64,000 nucleotides of DNA from JBGRQB01 sp041725875 (GCA_041725875.1 JBGRQB010000003.1:15457-79456); one strand, 5' to 3'; shown: positions 45,686 through 54,899, numbered from the stretch's first letter. A program made the numbers and translations. Notes: generated by a model from the sequence alone, not told the origin.

Positions 45686-45727
45686 CTATGTATTATAGAT
45701 CGAAATATACATAGCAATTCTATGTAT
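45686..45727. promoter_or_regulatory. PadR operator: three CTATGTAT/ATACATAG sites
   Basis: CTATGTAT at 45686-45693, ATACATAG at 45707-45714 and CTATGTAT at 45720-45727. The last two form a perfect inverted repeat with a five-base spacer; the first lies 21 bases before the second. PadR operators are typically ATGTA...TACAT, so autoregulation of padR and the permease is likely. Confidence 0.72.
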
Positions 45728-45754
45728 GTCAAATTATTTGGAATTATTTAAAAC

Positions 45755-45791
45755 AAAAAATGCTTCACCCCGAATCACGGAATGAAGCATT
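45755..45791 (-). terminator. Terminator after the alkaline phosphatase gene
   Basis: AATGCTTCA pairs with TGAAGCATT over a 15-base loop, with a T-run in the leftward direction. Confidence 0.8.
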
Positions 45792-45812
45792 CTAAAACTA
45801 AATTATTAAACT

Positions 45813-47318
45813 TTATTTAGATTTTCTATATCCTGAAATCAGTTCAAATAAAATTTCTGCTTCCTTTTTACTTACTTCAAATTCAAAATTGTCATTCAAT
45901 TTTTCATATAAATCTTCTGCTGATTCTGCTCCGCGGAAAAGTTTATAGATTGATGATTTCTGTTTATCAAATTTCAAAAATTGCTCAAAAGAGACATTGT
46001 TTTTTGTTTTTTCATATCTGTCACCAGATTTCAAATTCCAGGCAGGTCTTTCACCTCTTGGAAGTTTTGTGTAAGCAATTGCGAGTCCGCCTGTTTCGTG
46101 ATCGGCAGTAAATACAAGCAACGTTTTCTCAGGGTTCTTTTTATACTCATTATAGCAGACTTCAAGTACATCATTCATTTCATTTACAGCTAAATGAACT
46201 GCACCTAAATCATTATCGTGAGATTCCCAGTCAATTCTCGCTGCTTCTATCATAAGAAAATATGGATTTTCTTTTGAAGAAAGAACTTCAATTCCTTTTT
46301 GAGATAAATCAACAAGTGAAGGTTCACCGGTATTTTCATTATCTCTGTCGATAGTAGCATTCAATCCGTGTGCAGAAAAAATTCCAAGAACTTTATCTTC
46401 ATCAGCAGAAATTTTATCTAAGCCGGCTTTATTTCCTACTAATTTGTATCCTTTATTTTCTGCTTCTTCAAGAAGATTAAGATCATCTTTTCTGATTGAT
46501 GGAGCATCTAAACCGGGATTAATATCTTTGAAATATTTATTATTACTCAGTTTTTTACCTTTTGGAGCAAAAAGTTCACCGCCGCCGCCAAAGAGAATTT
46601 CAATTTCATTATCCATAATTAACTGTCTGGCAAGATCTGTGTAAGTATGTCTGCTTGATGAATGTCCGTAAAATCCGGCAGGAGTTCCGTCAGTCAGCGA
46701 TGCTTCGGTAATTAATCCGGTTCCCAGATTATTTTTTTCAGCAACATCCAGAATACTTTCAAGCCTGGTTCCTTCGGCATCAATTCCAACCATCCCGACA
46801 AGTGTTTTTGTACCGCAGGCAATTGCTGTGGAAGCGGCTGCAGAGCTTGTTACAACTTCGCCGTGAGGGTGAGTTAAAACAATTCCGGTTTCACCTTCAC
46901 GCATAATTTTTTCAAAGTAAGTTTCTTTATTATTCTTTAATGCAATGTTTTTATAAACCGGCAAAGTCATATGGTTAATTCCCATACCGTCACCAATTAC
47001 AAGAATCACATTCATTTTATCAGAAACAGCTTGTTTAAGAATTTCAGCAATTTTTACATTTTGGATAATTCCTTTAAACTGCGAAGTATATTTTTCCGGA
47101 CCAACAACTCCAAGCGGAACACTGCTTGCTGTGTGATTACCGGTTGCCCATACTACGTTTGTCTGCTCACCCAAAATTTTATTCATCAACAAATGAGGAA
47201 ATTTTGACTTTGCCCAAAAAGTATCTGACTTATACCCAAATAATGTATCTTGAGAAACCTGTGCAAACTGAATATTTATAAAACAAATAAATAGTGCTAA
47301 CAATAATGTTTTTTTCAT
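45813..47318 (-). CDS. Alkaline phosphatase
   Basis: Exported 501-residue phosphatase of the PhoA superfamily, with signal peptide MKKTLLLALFICFINIQFAQ. Metal and nucleophile motifs are VILVIGDGMGINHM and GEVVTSSAAASTAIACGTKT, and later ADHETGGLAIAY. The nucleophile region has TSSAA where DSAA is usual, so one conserved Asp is replaced although the serine is present. It is last in the operon with the phytase and TonB receptor genes and could release phosphate from the phytase products. Confidence 0.87.
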   Translation of the reverse strand: MKKTLLLALFICFINIQFAQVSQDTLFGYKSDTFWAKSKFPHLLMNKILGEQTNVVWATGNHTASSVPLGVVGPEKYTSQFKGIIQNVKIAEILKQAVSDKMNVILVIGDGMGINHMTLPVYKNIALKNNKETYFEKIMREGETGIVLTHPHGEVVTSSAAASTAIACGTKTLVGMVGIDAEGTRLESILDVAEKNNLGTGLITEASLTDGTPAGFYGHSSSRHTYTDLARQLIMDNEIEILFGGGGELFAPKGKKLSNNKYFKDINPGLDAPSIRKDDLNLLEEAENKGYKLVGNKAGLDKISADEDKVLGIFSAHGLNATIDRDNENTGEPSLVDLSQKGIEVLSSKENPYFLMIEAARIDWESHDNDLGAVHLAVNEMNDVLEVCYNEYKKNPEKTLLVFTADHETGGLAIAYTKLPRGERPAWNLKSGDRYEKTKNNVSFEQFLKFDKQKSSIYKLFRGAESAEDLYEKLNDNFEFEVSKKEAEILFELISGYRKSK

Positions 47319-47370
47319 AATACTACCTGAATCCTTTATAGAAAATGGCTTTATAAAATAAACTATTTGA

Positions 47371-48402
47371 TCAAAGTTTCAAGTCGTTTATTATAACACT
47401 CAAATTAAAAGCAGAAACATTGCCATCATCGTGGATAGCAAAAAATGCTCCTTTTTTGAAATTTCCAAAGCTTTTTTGAGTTAACCACACCCCATCGGTG
47501 TTTGTTGTATTTTTTCCGATAAAGGCGCCTTTATATTCAAAAGTTTTTCTGTCAAAAATCATAAATCTGTTTTTTTCGTGACTCTGATCTGTTACTATCC
47601 AGAATCCGTTTCCATTTTCTTTTTTGTAAAGAGCTATTCCTTCTACCTGATATTTAAACAATCCCAGTCCGAAAACCTTTTCTTTTGAGTTTCCTTCTGA
47701 ATCATAAATCTTTATAGATGATTGAGTTTCATCTTCTTCAGAAATTACAAGATTGTCATTTTCCTGATCAAGAAAAACTGATTCAACAATACTTAATATT
47801 CCTTTACCTGTTGTTGCACCCGCAAATTTCACCAAATTGTAGTTCAATTGATTATCATTTATCGTTAAATCATAAATATGAATTCTTTTATCAAGTAAAC
47901 TGTCAGCAGGAATTTCTTCTGTTTCCGTTTCATAATTATCAGTTACGTAAAGTCTGTAGCCATTTCCTTTTGAAACTATATTAAGTCCGTATGGATTTGT
48001 AAGAAGAGAATCTGTAACAAACCCGACAAAATTAAAATCAGGTAAACTTAATATTTGAACGCGCTGATTATCACGTTCAACCACAAGAAGATAATCATCA
48101 ATTACTGCAATGCCATTTGGACGCTTAAACTGAAGTTCACCCTCTCCTTCATTTCCGATATTTTTGATATGCTCACCATTTTCAGCATTGTAAACAAGTA
48201 ATCTGTGCGTTTCTTTTGCAGTGGCAATCAATAAATTTAATGAACCATTTTCCCAGAAGGCAGGAGAATCAACATTATCAATTGTATCTCTGTGAGTCTG
48301 GTAAATTTCTTTTATTACAACTTCCTTTGGTGTTTTTACATTTTCGTTACTACATCCTGCTGCAACAAACAACAGGATTAAAATCATATATATTTTTTTC
48401 AT
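47371..48402 (-). CDS. Phytase-like beta-propeller lipoprotein
   Basis: A 343-residue lipoprotein (lipobox VAAGCSNE). The segments DSPAFWENGSLNLLIATAKETHRLLVYNAENGE, RPNGIAVIDDYLLVVERDNQRVQI and FWIVTDQSHEKNRFMIFDRKTFEYKGAF match the six-bladed beta-propeller phytase layout, in which acidic residues bind calcium ions. Bacterial members usually cleave inositol hexakisphosphate at the cell surface. The assignment rests on pattern, not on an alignment. The gene lies between a TonB receptor and an alkaline phosphatase, which supports phosphate scavenging. Confidence 0.68.
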   Translation of the reverse strand: MKKIYMILILLFVAAGCSNENVKTPKEVVIKEIYQTHRDTIDNVDSPAFWENGSLNLLIATAKETHRLLVYNAENGEHIKNIGNEGEGELQFKRPNGIAVIDDYLLVVERDNQRVQILSLPDFNFVGFVTDSLLTNPYGLNIVSKGNGYRLYVTDNYETETEEIPADSLLDKRIHIYDLTINDNQLNYNLVKFAGATTGKGILSIVESVFLDQENDNLVISEEDETQSSIKIYDSEGNSKEKVFGLGLFKYQVEGIALYKKENGNGFWIVTDQSHEKNRFMIFDRKTFEYKGAFIGKNTTNTDGVWLTQKSFGNFKKGAFFAIHDDGNVSAFNLSVIINDLKL

Positions 48403-48450
48403 TATTATTTCCGTATAAAATATTAATAATTAGTGTTTTTCGATTTAATA

Positions 48451-51213
48451 TTAAAAATCAAATTTAACTCCGGCATTAAATCTGGCATTGTAATACTCTG
48501 CCTGGAATGTTCTGCTGCTGCTTCCTGCATAATATCTTAGCGGCTGATTAAGCAGATTATTGGCTTCAAAGAAAAATCTCCATTTAGGCGTAATTGCATA
48601 AGAACCGTTAATATCGAGATAAGTAACTTCATCATAATATCTTTCAAGACCCGGAGTAAGATCCAGTTCATCACCATCAATATAGGCACTTGAGTAATTG
48701 AATGAAACTCCTAATACAATCTTTTCTGTCTGAAAAGTTAAACTTGCATTAAGTGTATGTGGTGCGGTTCCCGGCAGTTCAAGATCATTTTCAGGGAACG
48801 ACGGATTATCTGTTGTTGACCAGGTATAAGTGTAGTTTGTATAAAGACCAATATTTCTGAAAAATCCGCCAAGAAAATCGAGCTGACGCTGAAAAGCTAC
48901 TTCAAATCCAAACAGTTTTGCTTCCGCCCCGTTTCTTGGTTGTAAATATTTTTCAAAAACTTTACCTGAAACAGGATCGGAATAATTTTTTTCTGAATGC
49001 ACATAAATAAAGTCATCTATCATTTTGTAAAAAACACCGGCTGAGATTAAACCAACAGTTCTGAAATATTTTTCACCCATAATATCAAAGTTCATTGAAG
49101 TTGTAGGCTCAAGCGCCTGATTACCTACTTCCAGTTCTTCTCTGTCTTCAGCTAACTTTCTGTAAGGAACAAGGTGATAGTAGTTTGGACGCGCAATTGT
49201 GTTTGTCCAGGCAATTCTTAAAATAGTGTTTTCATCATAATCGTATTTCAGATGAATTCCGGGTAAAACATTTGTGTAATTGTCAGAACCGGAAGTTGGA
49301 GTAATTTTATTATTATCAACATCAAATTCATTTCCGTCATAATCAACTTTTGTATGTTCAATTCTTAAACCGGCAATCATTGACCATTTCTTACCGAGTT
49401 TCTGATTTAACTGAACATATCCTGCAGTTATTTTCTCTTTTGCTTCATAATTATCTGCTGCATATTCCTCGGGTAAATTAACTTCTTTAAACAGAGTAGG
49501 ATCTTTAAGATTTAATCTTCCTAAAAATTCCGGAGTTACAAATTGTCCTATTTTATAATCGCCTGCCAAGTAATCTTCATCTGTATAATTTCTTAACTGC
49601 ATTTGATTAAACTGATCGTATAAAGCTTCTCCTTTATCGGTAAGTTCATATTCGTAAAAATTATTATCACGTTCCTTTTCTTTTGATTTATACTTGGCAC
49701 CAAATTTTAATTCGTTTTTGTAATTTCCCTGTTTGATAAACGGAATTTCAAAATCAAATCTTGCGTTAAAATCTTTTTCTTCGGTGTACTGATATTCTTC
49801 TGTGATTTCTTTAAGTGAAAAATTTCCTAACGGAGTATTTTCTATAAAATATGGTTTTTTAGTATCGGCTAAATTAACCTGTACAGGAACATCTTTTACC
49901 CTATATGAAATATATCTTTCATTTGGTCTCTCTTCAGATGCTTTTGCATAAGAAGCTGACCAGTTAAGCTTTATATCTTTTCCTAAAACGTGCTCACCTT
50001 TCAGGTTCAGACTGGAAGTAACTTGATCTTCAAGTCTTCTGTTATCATTATCATCATTGTTAATTCCACCTTTTGTCTGGCGACGAATTTCTGTTTCTTC
50101 AGAAATTCCCTGAGCATTAGGTTCATCAAGTTTGTAACGGAGTCTGAATCTGTTTTCCCAATCCTTTCTGTTATTGTAAATTCCGCTTAAAATTATTTTT
50201 GAAGTAGGCGAGAATTTAAAATCGACGGCTCCGGTAAAACTTATTCTTTCACGGATCAAATCATATTTTCTTATGTCCCATTCCTTTGCATAAATTTTAT
50301 TATTGTCATCAAAAGCCCATTCGCCTTCTGTGTTATCGGAACCAAGGTGATGATCGTGATAAGAGCCGCTCACCACAACACCAATTAAATCGTTTGCAAA
50401 TCTGTTGCTTAAAATTAAAGAACCGCTGTAGATTGGTTTTTCAGACAAAAAATTGTAACCGCTTCCAAGCGTACCGGCAATTCTCATTCCGTGTGGAACT
50501 TGTCTGGTAACAAGATTAACAGAACCGCCTATTGCATCTGCATCCATATCAGGAGTTACAGCTTTGTTTACTTCTATTGTTTCAATTACATCAGAAGGAA
50601 TCAGATCGAGCTGAACAGCTCTTACTTCACCTTCTGCAGAAGGAATTCTCTCTCCGTTAATTGTGATTGAGTTTAATCTTGGTTCAGTTCCGCGAATGTT
50701 TGCAAATCTGGCTTCACCCTGATCGTAGTTAACTGTAATTGAAGGAATTCTTTTTAATGCATCACCAATATTAGCATCGGGGAAACGCCCGATCTGATCT
50801 GATGATACGACATTTGTTATATTGGCATTTGATCTTTGAATATTCAGCGCTCTTGCCTGTCCTTTTAATCTGTCACCCAAAACAAGAACTTCTTCTCCAA
50901 CCACAACACCCGAATTCAGTTTTACACTAATTTCAGTTGTTATATTTTCGGCAACAACAATTTCCATTGTTTGTGGTTGGTAGCCGATATAAGAAATTGT
51001 CAATTGATATTTTCCGGGACGAATATTCAAAATTTTAAATTCACCGTCATTATTTGTACTTGCTCCAATTGACAATTCTTTGATAAATATGTTTGCACCT
51101 GTTAACGAAAGTTTGTGTTCGTCAGTAACCTTACCAACAATTTGTCCGTTTCTGGCAAACAAAAAAACTTGTAGAAAAAATAAAATTGTAAAAAAAAGCT
51201 TCACTGATTTCAT
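48451..51213 (-). CDS. TonB-dependent outer membrane receptor
   Basis: A 920-residue receptor. After the signal peptide comes a carboxypeptidase-regulatory-like domain (GKVTDEHKLSLTGANIFIKELS). A plug domain follows (IGDALKRIPSITVNYDQGEARFANIRGTEPRLNSITINGERIPS), then a 22-strand barrel to the C-terminal aromatic (ARFNAGVKFDF). The plug features fit the TonB-Xanthomonas-Caulobacter subgroup. I start at MKSVKLFFTILF, with AAGGGAATCATC before it. Its promoter carries the 11-base repeat array. It may import the phytase substrate or products, or another phosphorus-rich ligand. Confidence 0.9.
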   Translation of the reverse strand: MKSVKLFFTILFFLQVFLFARNGQIVGKVTDEHKLSLTGANIFIKELSIGASTNNDGEFKILNIRPGKYQLTISYIGYQPQTMEIVVAENITTEISVKLNSGVVVGEEVLVLGDRLKGQARALNIQRSNANITNVVSSDQIGRFPDANIGDALKRIPSITVNYDQGEARFANIRGTEPRLNSITINGERIPSAEGEVRAVQLDLIPSDVIETIEVNKAVTPDMDADAIGGSVNLVTRQVPHGMRIAGTLGSGYNFLSEKPIYSGSLILSNRFANDLIGVVVSGSYHDHHLGSDNTEGEWAFDDNNKIYAKEWDIRKYDLIRERISFTGAVDFKFSPTSKIILSGIYNNRKDWENRFRLRYKLDEPNAQGISEETEIRRQTKGGINNDDNDNRRLEDQVTSSLNLKGEHVLGKDIKLNWSASYAKASEERPNERYISYRVKDVPVQVNLADTKKPYFIENTPLGNFSLKEITEEYQYTEEKDFNARFDFEIPFIKQGNYKNELKFGAKYKSKEKERDNNFYEYELTDKGEALYDQFNQMQLRNYTDEDYLAGDYKIGQFVTPEFLGRLNLKDPTLFKEVNLPEEYAADNYEAKEKITAGYVQLNQKLGKKWSMIAGLRIEHTKVDYDGNEFDVDNNKITPTSGSDNYTNVLPGIHLKYDYDENTILRIAWTNTIARPNYYHLVPYRKLAEDREELEVGNQALEPTTSMNFDIMGEKYFRTVGLISAGVFYKMIDDFIYVHSEKNYSDPVSGKVFEKYLQPRNGAEAKLFGFEVAFQRQLDFLGGFFRNIGLYTNYTYTWSTTDNPSFPENDLELPGTAPHTLNASLTFQTEKIVLGVSFNYSSAYIDGDELDLTPGLERYYDEVTYLDINGSYAITPKWRFFFEANNLLNQPLRYYAGSSSRTFQAEYYNARFNAGVKFDF

Positions 51214-51243
51214 GATGATTCCCTTTTGTATTTTTGACCGGTA

Positions 51244-51298
51244 CAAACATAATTATTGAATGTTACTAAATGATTAAGGAATTATTAGGGTAGTGTTA
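51244..51298 (-). promoter_or_regulatory. Four-copy 11-base array and promoter of the TonB/phytase/phosphatase operon
   Basis: On the + strand ATGTTAC at 51260, TGATTAA at 51271, TTATTAG at 51282 and GTGTTAT at 51293 repeat at exactly 11 bases. Read in the transcribed direction the core is TAAYAWT. The last copy lies 8 bases before TATGTTTG (51244-51251), a perfect TAnnTTTG -7 box, and no -33 box is seen. This is the arrangement of a Pho box replacing a -35 element. Confidence 0.72.
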
Positions 51299-51319
51299 TG
51301 AAATCATTAAGACATTAAA

Positions 51320-51345
51320 AAAGCCGAACTTTTATATTTCGGCTT
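51320..51345 (-). terminator. Terminator after the acyltransferase gene
   Basis: AAGCCGAA pairs with TTCGGCTT. The T-run is on the leftward side. It overlaps the last codons of the gene. Confidence 0.75.
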
Positions 51346-53077
51346 CAATTACTTTATATCTGTTAATATATCTTTCTTTTTTTTCTTCTTTAATTTTATC
51401 AACATCAAGAACAATTAATCCATCTATACAATTTTCAAATGTATCGTCAACGCCAAAATCAAGAAATCTTACACCGTCATCATTACATAAATCGGAATAA
51501 TGTTTAAAGAGTACAGGCACTGTAAATCCCAGTGGTTTAAGCGAGTTTTTCAAAATCCTGAAATCTTCTTTATAATCTTTACCATTAAATTGTTCCGATA
51601 AGATTTGTATATCCTTTTCAGGAATCAGAAATTTGTTTTTCGATTTTGCCAGATCGTTTATTGAACCGAACCATTTGTTATAAAAATAAACTATTCTTTT
51701 TTTGGCTTCTTCAGGGTAATTATTACTAATACTTACAGCTCCAAATAAATATTTTACATCAGGAGCCTGCGCAATGTAAGCACCTAATCCCTGCCATAAA
51801 TAATTCAGCGCATTGGTGTTCCAATATTTTTTTTGGACAAAACTTCTGCCAAGCTCCAAGGAATTGAGGACTATATCTGTTATGAAATTCTCGGAATAAT
51901 CAAAAAGCGTTGATGTATAAAAACCTTTTATTCCGTGATTCTCGTAAATATCACTTCCCAAACCGACTCTGTAAGAACCGACAATTTCAAGTTCTTTATC
52001 ATCCCACACAATAAGGTGTTTATAATATTTATCATAAATATCAAAATCGATTTTATTTCCCGTTCCTTCTCCAACACTTCTAAAAGTAATTTCTCTTAAT
52101 CTTCCTATCTCTTTCATCAATGAAGGAGAAGAGTCAAAATCTGTAAGAATTATTTTCTTTTCATCTTTTGTGCTGCCTAAGTAATGTGACTGGTTGATTT
52201 CAGTTTTAAGTAATTTTTTGTCAACAGGATGAATTATATTTTTCTCAACTTTAAATAAACCGGTCTTCCCTTTTCCTATTTTATAAACATGTTTTTTAAG
52301 AAGTTTTATCTGTGTTGAAGAATTCAAATAACCTTTAAAAGCTTTTTCAGGAATAGGATCACCAATTTTTATGTTAATAGTTTTGTTTCGTTTTGAAAAG
52401 AGTTCGTGTGGTAAAAGGAAGCGTGAAAAAAATTTATTAATTCCTGAAATCAAATAAAACATAAATGAATTTCTTGCTTCAACAAAGACAGGTAAAACAG
52501 GGGAATTATATTTTTCAGCAAAAAATGTTGCGCCCTTCATCCATTTGTTATCTTTAATTGTAAAAAATTTCATTCGTGAAACTTCGGCTGCCGGGAAAAT
52601 AATTACGGCTTCTTCATTTTCAAGTGAAGCACCAATTTTTCTGATATTTTCTCTCTGAAGTTTTTTCCCCTCAATTGTAAAAGGAAGAATAAGTTCTTTC
52701 AAATTAGTAATATATGATAAAACATCATTTCCGATGATTTTTACATCAGAACGAACATTTGAAACTGCTTTTATCAATGCGAGTCCGTCAAGTCCGCCAA
52801 GAGGATGATTGGCAACAATTACGAGTCTGCCTTCAGATGGAATTTTCTGAATATCTTTATCAGAAAGAGAAAAAGAAAAATTTAGATATTCAAAAATCTC
52901 TTCGATAAAAGAGATTCCCTTCTTATCACCACTTTTTGATAAAAACTCATTTACTTCATTTATGTGAATCAGTTTTCCTAAAAATTTCAAAATAATTTTT
53001 TTTGTTAATTTTGATTTTCTTTGCCAGTATCCCGGATACTTTTCTGCAAAAATTTGCGCAAGATTTATTGCTTTCAT
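51332..53077 (-). CDS. Two-domain acyltransferase, ornithine lipid synthase OlsF-like
   Basis: A 581-residue fusion. The N-terminal half is a PlsC-type acyltransferase with VIVANHPLGGLDG (His91, Asp97 of the HX5D-like site) and later VIIFPAAEVSRM. The C-terminal half (about 320 on) resembles the N-acyltransferase OlsB: LREITFRSVGEGTGNKIDFD ... YYKHLIVWDDKELEIVGSYRVGLG. This order matches OlsF, which makes ornithine lipids, membrane lipids often induced by phosphate limitation. The ornithine specificity is inferred. It is ten bases after the SMR gene. Confidence 0.72.
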   Translation of the reverse strand: MKAINLAQIFAEKYPGYWQRKSKLTKKIILKFLGKLIHINEVNEFLSKSGDKKGISFIEEIFEYLNFSFSLSDKDIQKIPSEGRLVIVANHPLGGLDGLALIKAVSNVRSDVKIIGNDVLSYITNLKELILPFTIEGKKLQRENIRKIGASLENEEAVIIFPAAEVSRMKFFTIKDNKWMKGATFFAEKYNSPVLPVFVEARNSFMFYLISGINKFFSRFLLPHELFSKRNKTINIKIGDPIPEKAFKGYLNSSTQIKLLKKHVYKIGKGKTGLFKVEKNIIHPVDKKLLKTEINQSHYLGSTKDEKKIILTDFDSSPSLMKEIGRLREITFRSVGEGTGNKIDFDIYDKYYKHLIVWDDKELEIVGSYRVGLGSDIYENHGIKGFYTSTLFDYSENFITDIVLNSLELGRSFVQKKYWNTNALNYLWQGLGAYIAQAPDVKYLFGAVSISNNYPEEAKKRIVYFYNKWFGSINDLAKSKNKFLIPEKDIQILSEQFNGKDYKEDFRILKNSLKPLGFTVPVLFKHYSDLCNDDGVRFLDFGVDDTFENCIDGLIVLDVDKIKEEKKERYINRYKVIEAEI

Positions 53078-53087
53078 TTTTTTCCTG

Positions 53088-53420
53088 TCAGTTATTTATA
53101 GGCTCAATTGATGTAACTTTTAATCCAATTATTCCTGCAATGATCAGAACAACAAAAATCAGTTTCGAATATTCAAAAGGTCTGTCGTAGATATATGATT
53201 CGGCAATTGTTGTTCCTATAATTGCAATTCCCATCCAGATTGAATAAGCTATTCCAAGGGGAATTGATTTTAGTGCATTTGAAAAACAGTAAGCGCTTGT
53301 AAATCCGAAAAAGGCATAAAAAATAATTGGAATTGTTTTGGTAAATCCTTCGGTGTATTTCAGACTAATCACCCATCCAATTTCCAAAACACTTGCCAGT
53401 ATTAAAAGAAACCAGTTCAT
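53088..53420 (-). CDS. Small multidrug resistance family transporter
   Basis: A 110-residue protein with four membrane segments of the SMR family. The conserved glutamate is in LASVLEIGWVISLKYTEGF, and later GIAYSIWMGIAIIGTTIAESYIYD. It is similar to SugE/EmrE-type pumps. It precedes the OlsF-like gene by ten bases and may be in the same transcript. Substrate unknown. Confidence 0.88.
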   Translation of the reverse strand: MNWFLLILASVLEIGWVISLKYTEGFTKTIPIIFYAFFGFTSAYCFSNALKSIPLGIAYSIWMGIAIIGTTIAESYIYDRPFEYSKLIFVVLIIAGIIGLKVTSIEPINN

Positions 53421-53481
53421 TGCTTTACCTGATATTTATTGAAATGTATTCCTCGGTCAAACAAAAAGTATTTCTTTACTA

Positions 53482-54372
53482 TTATTGAAATTCATTAACT
53501 TTTACCCTTCTCAGTTTTTCAATTGACTTATATTCACTTTCATAAACTTTTTTAATTCCGTTTCCAAGAGATTTTTCAATATCACGAATATTGCTTACAA
53601 GTCTGTGCATACCAACTATTTCAACAGAAGCAGCCTGATCAGAACCCCACATTGCTCTGTCAAGAGTAAAATGTCTTTCAACAAAAGATGCACCAATTGC
53701 AACCGCGGCAAGAGTTGGAGCAAGTCCGGTTTCATGTCCTGAATAACCAATTGGATAATCACAAAATTTGTTTCTTAATGCTGAAATGTAATTCAGATTT
53801 AATTCTTCCACTTTACAGGGATACGCTGATGTGGATTGTGCGACCAGTAGTTCTTTTCCGGGTAAAACATCAACAGCAGAAATTATTTCTTCTTCGGTCG
53901 ACATTCCGGTAGATAGCATCAGCGGTTTTCCGGTAGCTGCTTTTTTCCTGAGAAGTGAGTGATCTGTAAGAGAAGCTGAAGCTGCTTTATACAACGGGAC
54001 ATCAAATTGCTCTATAAAATCGACTGAATCTTCATCCCAGCAAGACGCAAACCAGATAATTCCTTTTGATCTGCAGTAGCGATCAATTTCTTCATACTCT
54101 GCAAGTCCGAACTCGACTTTATGTCTGTATTCCAGATAAGTCATTCTTCCCCAGGGTGTACCTCTTTCAACTTCCCACTGATCTCTTGGAACACAAAGTT
54201 CAGGTGTTCTTTTCTGAAACTTCACTGCATCACATCCTGCAAAAACGGCACCGTCAATCATTTTTTTTGCATTGTCAAGTGAACCGTTGTGATTAATTCC
54301 TATTTCAGCAATTATAAACACCGACTGACTGTCGCCGATATATTTTTCGCCAACTTGAATAATCTTTCTCAT
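53482..54372 (-). CDS. NeuB-type ulosonic acid synthase without SAF domain
   Basis: A 296-residue TIM-barrel enzyme that condenses phosphoenolpyruvate with an aldose. VFIIAEIGINHNGSLDNAKKMID, DAVKFQKRTPE, LMLSTGMSTEEE, QSTSAYPCKVEELNL, GYSGHETGLAPTLA and VERHFTLDRAMWGSDQA are the family motifs. The C-terminal antifreeze-like (SAF) domain of true sialic acid synthases, which helps bind the aldose, is absent. The aldose substrate may therefore differ from ManNAc. It is the last gene of the sugar operon, two bases after the phosphatase gene. Confidence 0.85.
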   Translation of the reverse strand: MRKIIQVGEKYIGDSQSVFIIAEIGINHNGSLDNAKKMIDGAVFAGCDAVKFQKRTPELCVPRDQWEVERGTPWGRMTYLEYRHKVEFGLAEYEEIDRYCRSKGIIWFASCWDEDSVDFIEQFDVPLYKAASASLTDHSLLRKKAATGKPLMLSTGMSTEEEIISAVDVLPGKELLVAQSTSAYPCKVEELNLNYISALRNKFCDYPIGYSGHETGLAPTLAAVAIGASFVERHFTLDRAMWGSDQAASVEIVGMHRLVSNIRDIEKSLGNGIKKVYESEYKSIEKLRRVKVNEFQ

Positions 54373-54374
54373 TG

Positions 54375-54890
54375 TTATCCCTTTCTTTTATGTGTTGTTT
54401 TTGCTTCAATTATTAATTCAACAAAATCACGAAAAGCTCCTTGTCCGCCTTTGTTCGGACAAACATAATCAGCTTTGTTTTTTGCATAATGAGTTGCGTC
54501 TGCAGGACAAGCAGTTAACCCGGCAACTTCCATAACCTCAACATCATTTATGTCATCACCTATATAGGCAAGCTCTTCAAAGGAAATATTTTTACTTTCT
54601 AGAATTTTTGTCATCAAAGTTTTTTTATCTTTTATTCCAAGATGAACTTCTTTCAGTTTCAATTTTGAAGCGCGCTTTCTTATTAACTCCAAATCTTCAC
54701 CACTCATTATTCCGGTTTCTATATTTACCATATTTCTGAGCAGTTCTACTCCCATCCCGTCACGGATCGAAAACTTCTTTAGCTCTTCTCCTCTGTCAGA
54801 ATAATAAACTCCCGTATCTGTTAAAACTCCGTCACAATCAGTAAATAGAAATTTTATTTTTTCAGCTTTTTCTTTTAACTTTTTATCCAT
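54375..54890 (-). CDS. KdsC-like HAD phosphatase
   Basis: A 171-residue HAD hydrolase with motif I LFTDCDGVLTDTGVYYS, motif II at GIMSGED, and motif III/IV AYIGDDINDVEVM. The KdsC family dephosphorylates 3-deoxy-octulosonate 8-phosphate, and NeuA-fused relatives act on other ulosonic acid phosphates. Here it sits directly before the NeuB-type gene, so it should remove phosphate from that enzyme's product. Confidence 0.87.
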   Translation of the reverse strand: MDKKLKEKAEKIKFLFTDCDGVLTDTGVYYSDRGEELKKFSIRDGMGVELLRNMVNIETGIMSGEDLELIRKRASKLKLKEVHLGIKDKKTLMTKILESKNISFEELAYIGDDINDVEVMEVAGLTACPADATHYAKNKADYVCPNKGGQGAFRDFVELIIEAKTTHKRKG

Positions 54891-54899
54891 ACTTCCTCC

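Noticed and set aside
53468..53485. Weak GTATTTC/CTATTAT pair before the SMR gene as another 11-base array
   Set aside because: Only the offset of 48 bases matches; the bases fit poorly and part lies in the neighbouring coding sequence. Mentioned only as a possibility.
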